Source of the DNA: Strigamia acuminata
Taxonomy: Eukaryota; Arthropoda; Chilopoda; Geophilomorpha; Linotaeniidae
Length of the DNA stretch: 64,000 nucleotides
Direction of reading: 5' to 3'
Assembly (NCBI GenBank): GCA_949358305.1
Contig: OX442316.1
Span: forward strand, 7,750,001-7,814,000
Position 1 is the stretch's first letter; every line of letters begins with the position of its first letter. The notes below the pieces were generated by a model that saw only the letters and a program-made list of their open reading frames with translations, did not search any database and was not told where the DNA came from. This document shows, piece by piece, positions 62,751 through 64,000 of this stretch. A program made the position numbers and the translations under genes.

Positions 62751-63784
62751 ATGGTAATATTGATTGACTTGTAAACTCATACCCAATTAATGAAACTTAA
62801 TTTTTTCAGGCCGGTTACTCCGAAGATCAAATCAACGGTAAGTGGTATTCAATTCAAACGTGGGCGTTGGCAACATTTCATTACAGAAATATAAATCTGA
62901 ACAACTATAAACTGAAATCCCACCATTACTAATTAATCGCATAAAATTCCAAATTCTGTGTATCTGACTCAAACGTGGTTCTCATTGTTCGCCAAGATTC
63001 CAACTAGATGAGTCATCACCAAATCCCAAGTGCAAATCCAACTTAACTAAATTTTAATTAATAATATGACCATTTCGACTATTTAAATGTTTCAAAATGC
63101 GTATTCATTAAAATTGAATATTGTAATGATTGCATAATGGGGTCAATCATTGTGATCCAATTTTAAATAGTGTCATGACCATATATGGTTTGTTATAAGT
63201 TCGTAATATTCTCTTTTCTTTTTTTTTTTACTTCATGTAGAATTTCAAGAAGCATTTTCCCTTTTTGACAACCGAGGTGATGGCAAAATTAATATATCAC
63301 AACTGGGAGACGCTTTGCGTGCGATGGGACAAAATCCCACAGAAGGCGAAGTGAAAAAGTGTTGTATTCAGCATAAACCAGGTGACAATGTTAATTTACT
63401 TGAGTATTTTTATTTTTTTGTGCTTAATTTTATTTTTGTGCTTTTTAGACGAACGTATCAGCTTTGATGTTTTTCTTCCAATATTGCAAACTGTGAATAA
63501 GAATCAGAGTAATGACACAGCTGAGGATTTCATTGAAGGATTGCGCCATTTTGATAAAGATGGAAATGGATACATTAGCTCGGCCGAGCTCCGTCACTTG
63601 TTGACGACGCTCGGCGAGAAGTTGACCGATGAAGAAGTGGAACAACTGTTAACTGGACACGAAGATTCGCAGGGAAATATCAATTATGAAGGTACAAATT
63701 ATTCGTTTTATATAAAAAAAAATATTTGTTACAATTAATTTTTTTGTTTTTTAAGAATTTGTCAGAATGGTGATGAGTGGTTAA
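62751..63784 (+). CDS. Mlc-c: myosin essential (alkali) light chain
   Basis: Calmodulin-fold light chain that binds the myosin heavy-chain neck. Exons 62751-62753 (only the ATG is coding), 62810-62837, 63241-63381, 63449-63691, 63756-63784; 147 residues. N-terminus [19 protein letters not shown], degenerate first EF-hand ([12 protein letters not shown]), central [16 protein letters not shown], third EF-hand [18 protein letters not shown] with a good calcium loop, and C-terminus [10 protein letters not shown]. This matches the non-muscle/essential light chain group (Mlc-c, MYL6). The start codon alone in exon 1 is shared with many calmodulin-superfamily genes. Confidence 0.88.
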
Positions 63785-64000
63785 AGAAACAGACTAGAAT
63801 TTCATCGAATGCATAAATATCCTTTTATTTACAATTCTATTATGTTATTATAAAATTAATTTCCGTTTATTTGATGAAAAAAAAAATATATGAAAAGATG
63901 GTTGACACTAAATGGTAACATTCCAATTATCTTATGGTTCAATTTAGCATTTGGAATACTTTTATATATTGTTTTTAAGTTATTAAATATAACATGGTGA
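63785..64000. other. 3' flank of myosin light chain gene
   Basis: AT-rich, short, with no feature beyond a probable 3' UTR. Confidence 0.4.

Overview
This is a nuclear genomic window from an animal, most likely an arthropod. The evidence is AT-rich DNA, short introns (many 50-80 bp) with GT-AG borders, a secreted protein with two peritrophin-type chitin-binding domains, a cap'n'collar (CNC) bZIP gene and a long secreted protein of nompA-type PAN/Apple modules. The species cannot be named from sequence alone. No rRNA, tRNA, CRISPR array or virus was recognised. Gene models were joined by eye from splice sites; for every complete multi-exon model the summed coding exons are divisible by three.

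Layout. 1-826 (-): 5' part of a beta-glucuronidase gene, head-to-head with a UBE4A-type U-box ubiquitin ligase (1338-5376, +). 6225-11391 (-): four tandem two-exon genes for small secreted proteins; three are short, arginine-rich, unrecognised peptides of one family. 11861-14239 (-): gamma-glutamyltranspeptidase. 16750-17715 (-): intronless, divergent class A GPCR. 18399-25293 (+): a 1419-residue secreted protein of 14 PAN modules in an A-B-C repeating order, preceded by a duplicated alternative signal-peptide exon. 25575-31444 (-): two tandem SLC28-type concentrative nucleoside transporters. 32843-33430 (-): scleraxis/TCF15-like bHLH factor. 34570-35718 (+): secreted protein with a Thr-rich stalk and one Ig domain. 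36966-40041 (-): CNC bZIP factor, followed upstream by about 10 kb of sparse DNA that probably carries its other promoters and exons. 49984-52930 (-): TBC1D15/17-type Rab GAP, head-to-head with a taperin/phostensin-like PP1-binding protein (53554-56100, +). 57005-60247 (+): HELLS/LSH SNF2 remodeller. 60588-61194 (+): ATP synthase subunit f. 61337-61778 (-): two-CBM14 protein. 62751-63784 (+): myosin essential light chain.

This is a eukaryotic neighbourhood of mostly independent genes, not an operon. The parts that look lineage-specific are the small-peptide cluster, the PAN-repeat gene with its duplicated first exon, and the SLC28 tandem pair. The best candidate for something undescribed is the peptide cluster at 6.2-11.4 kb.
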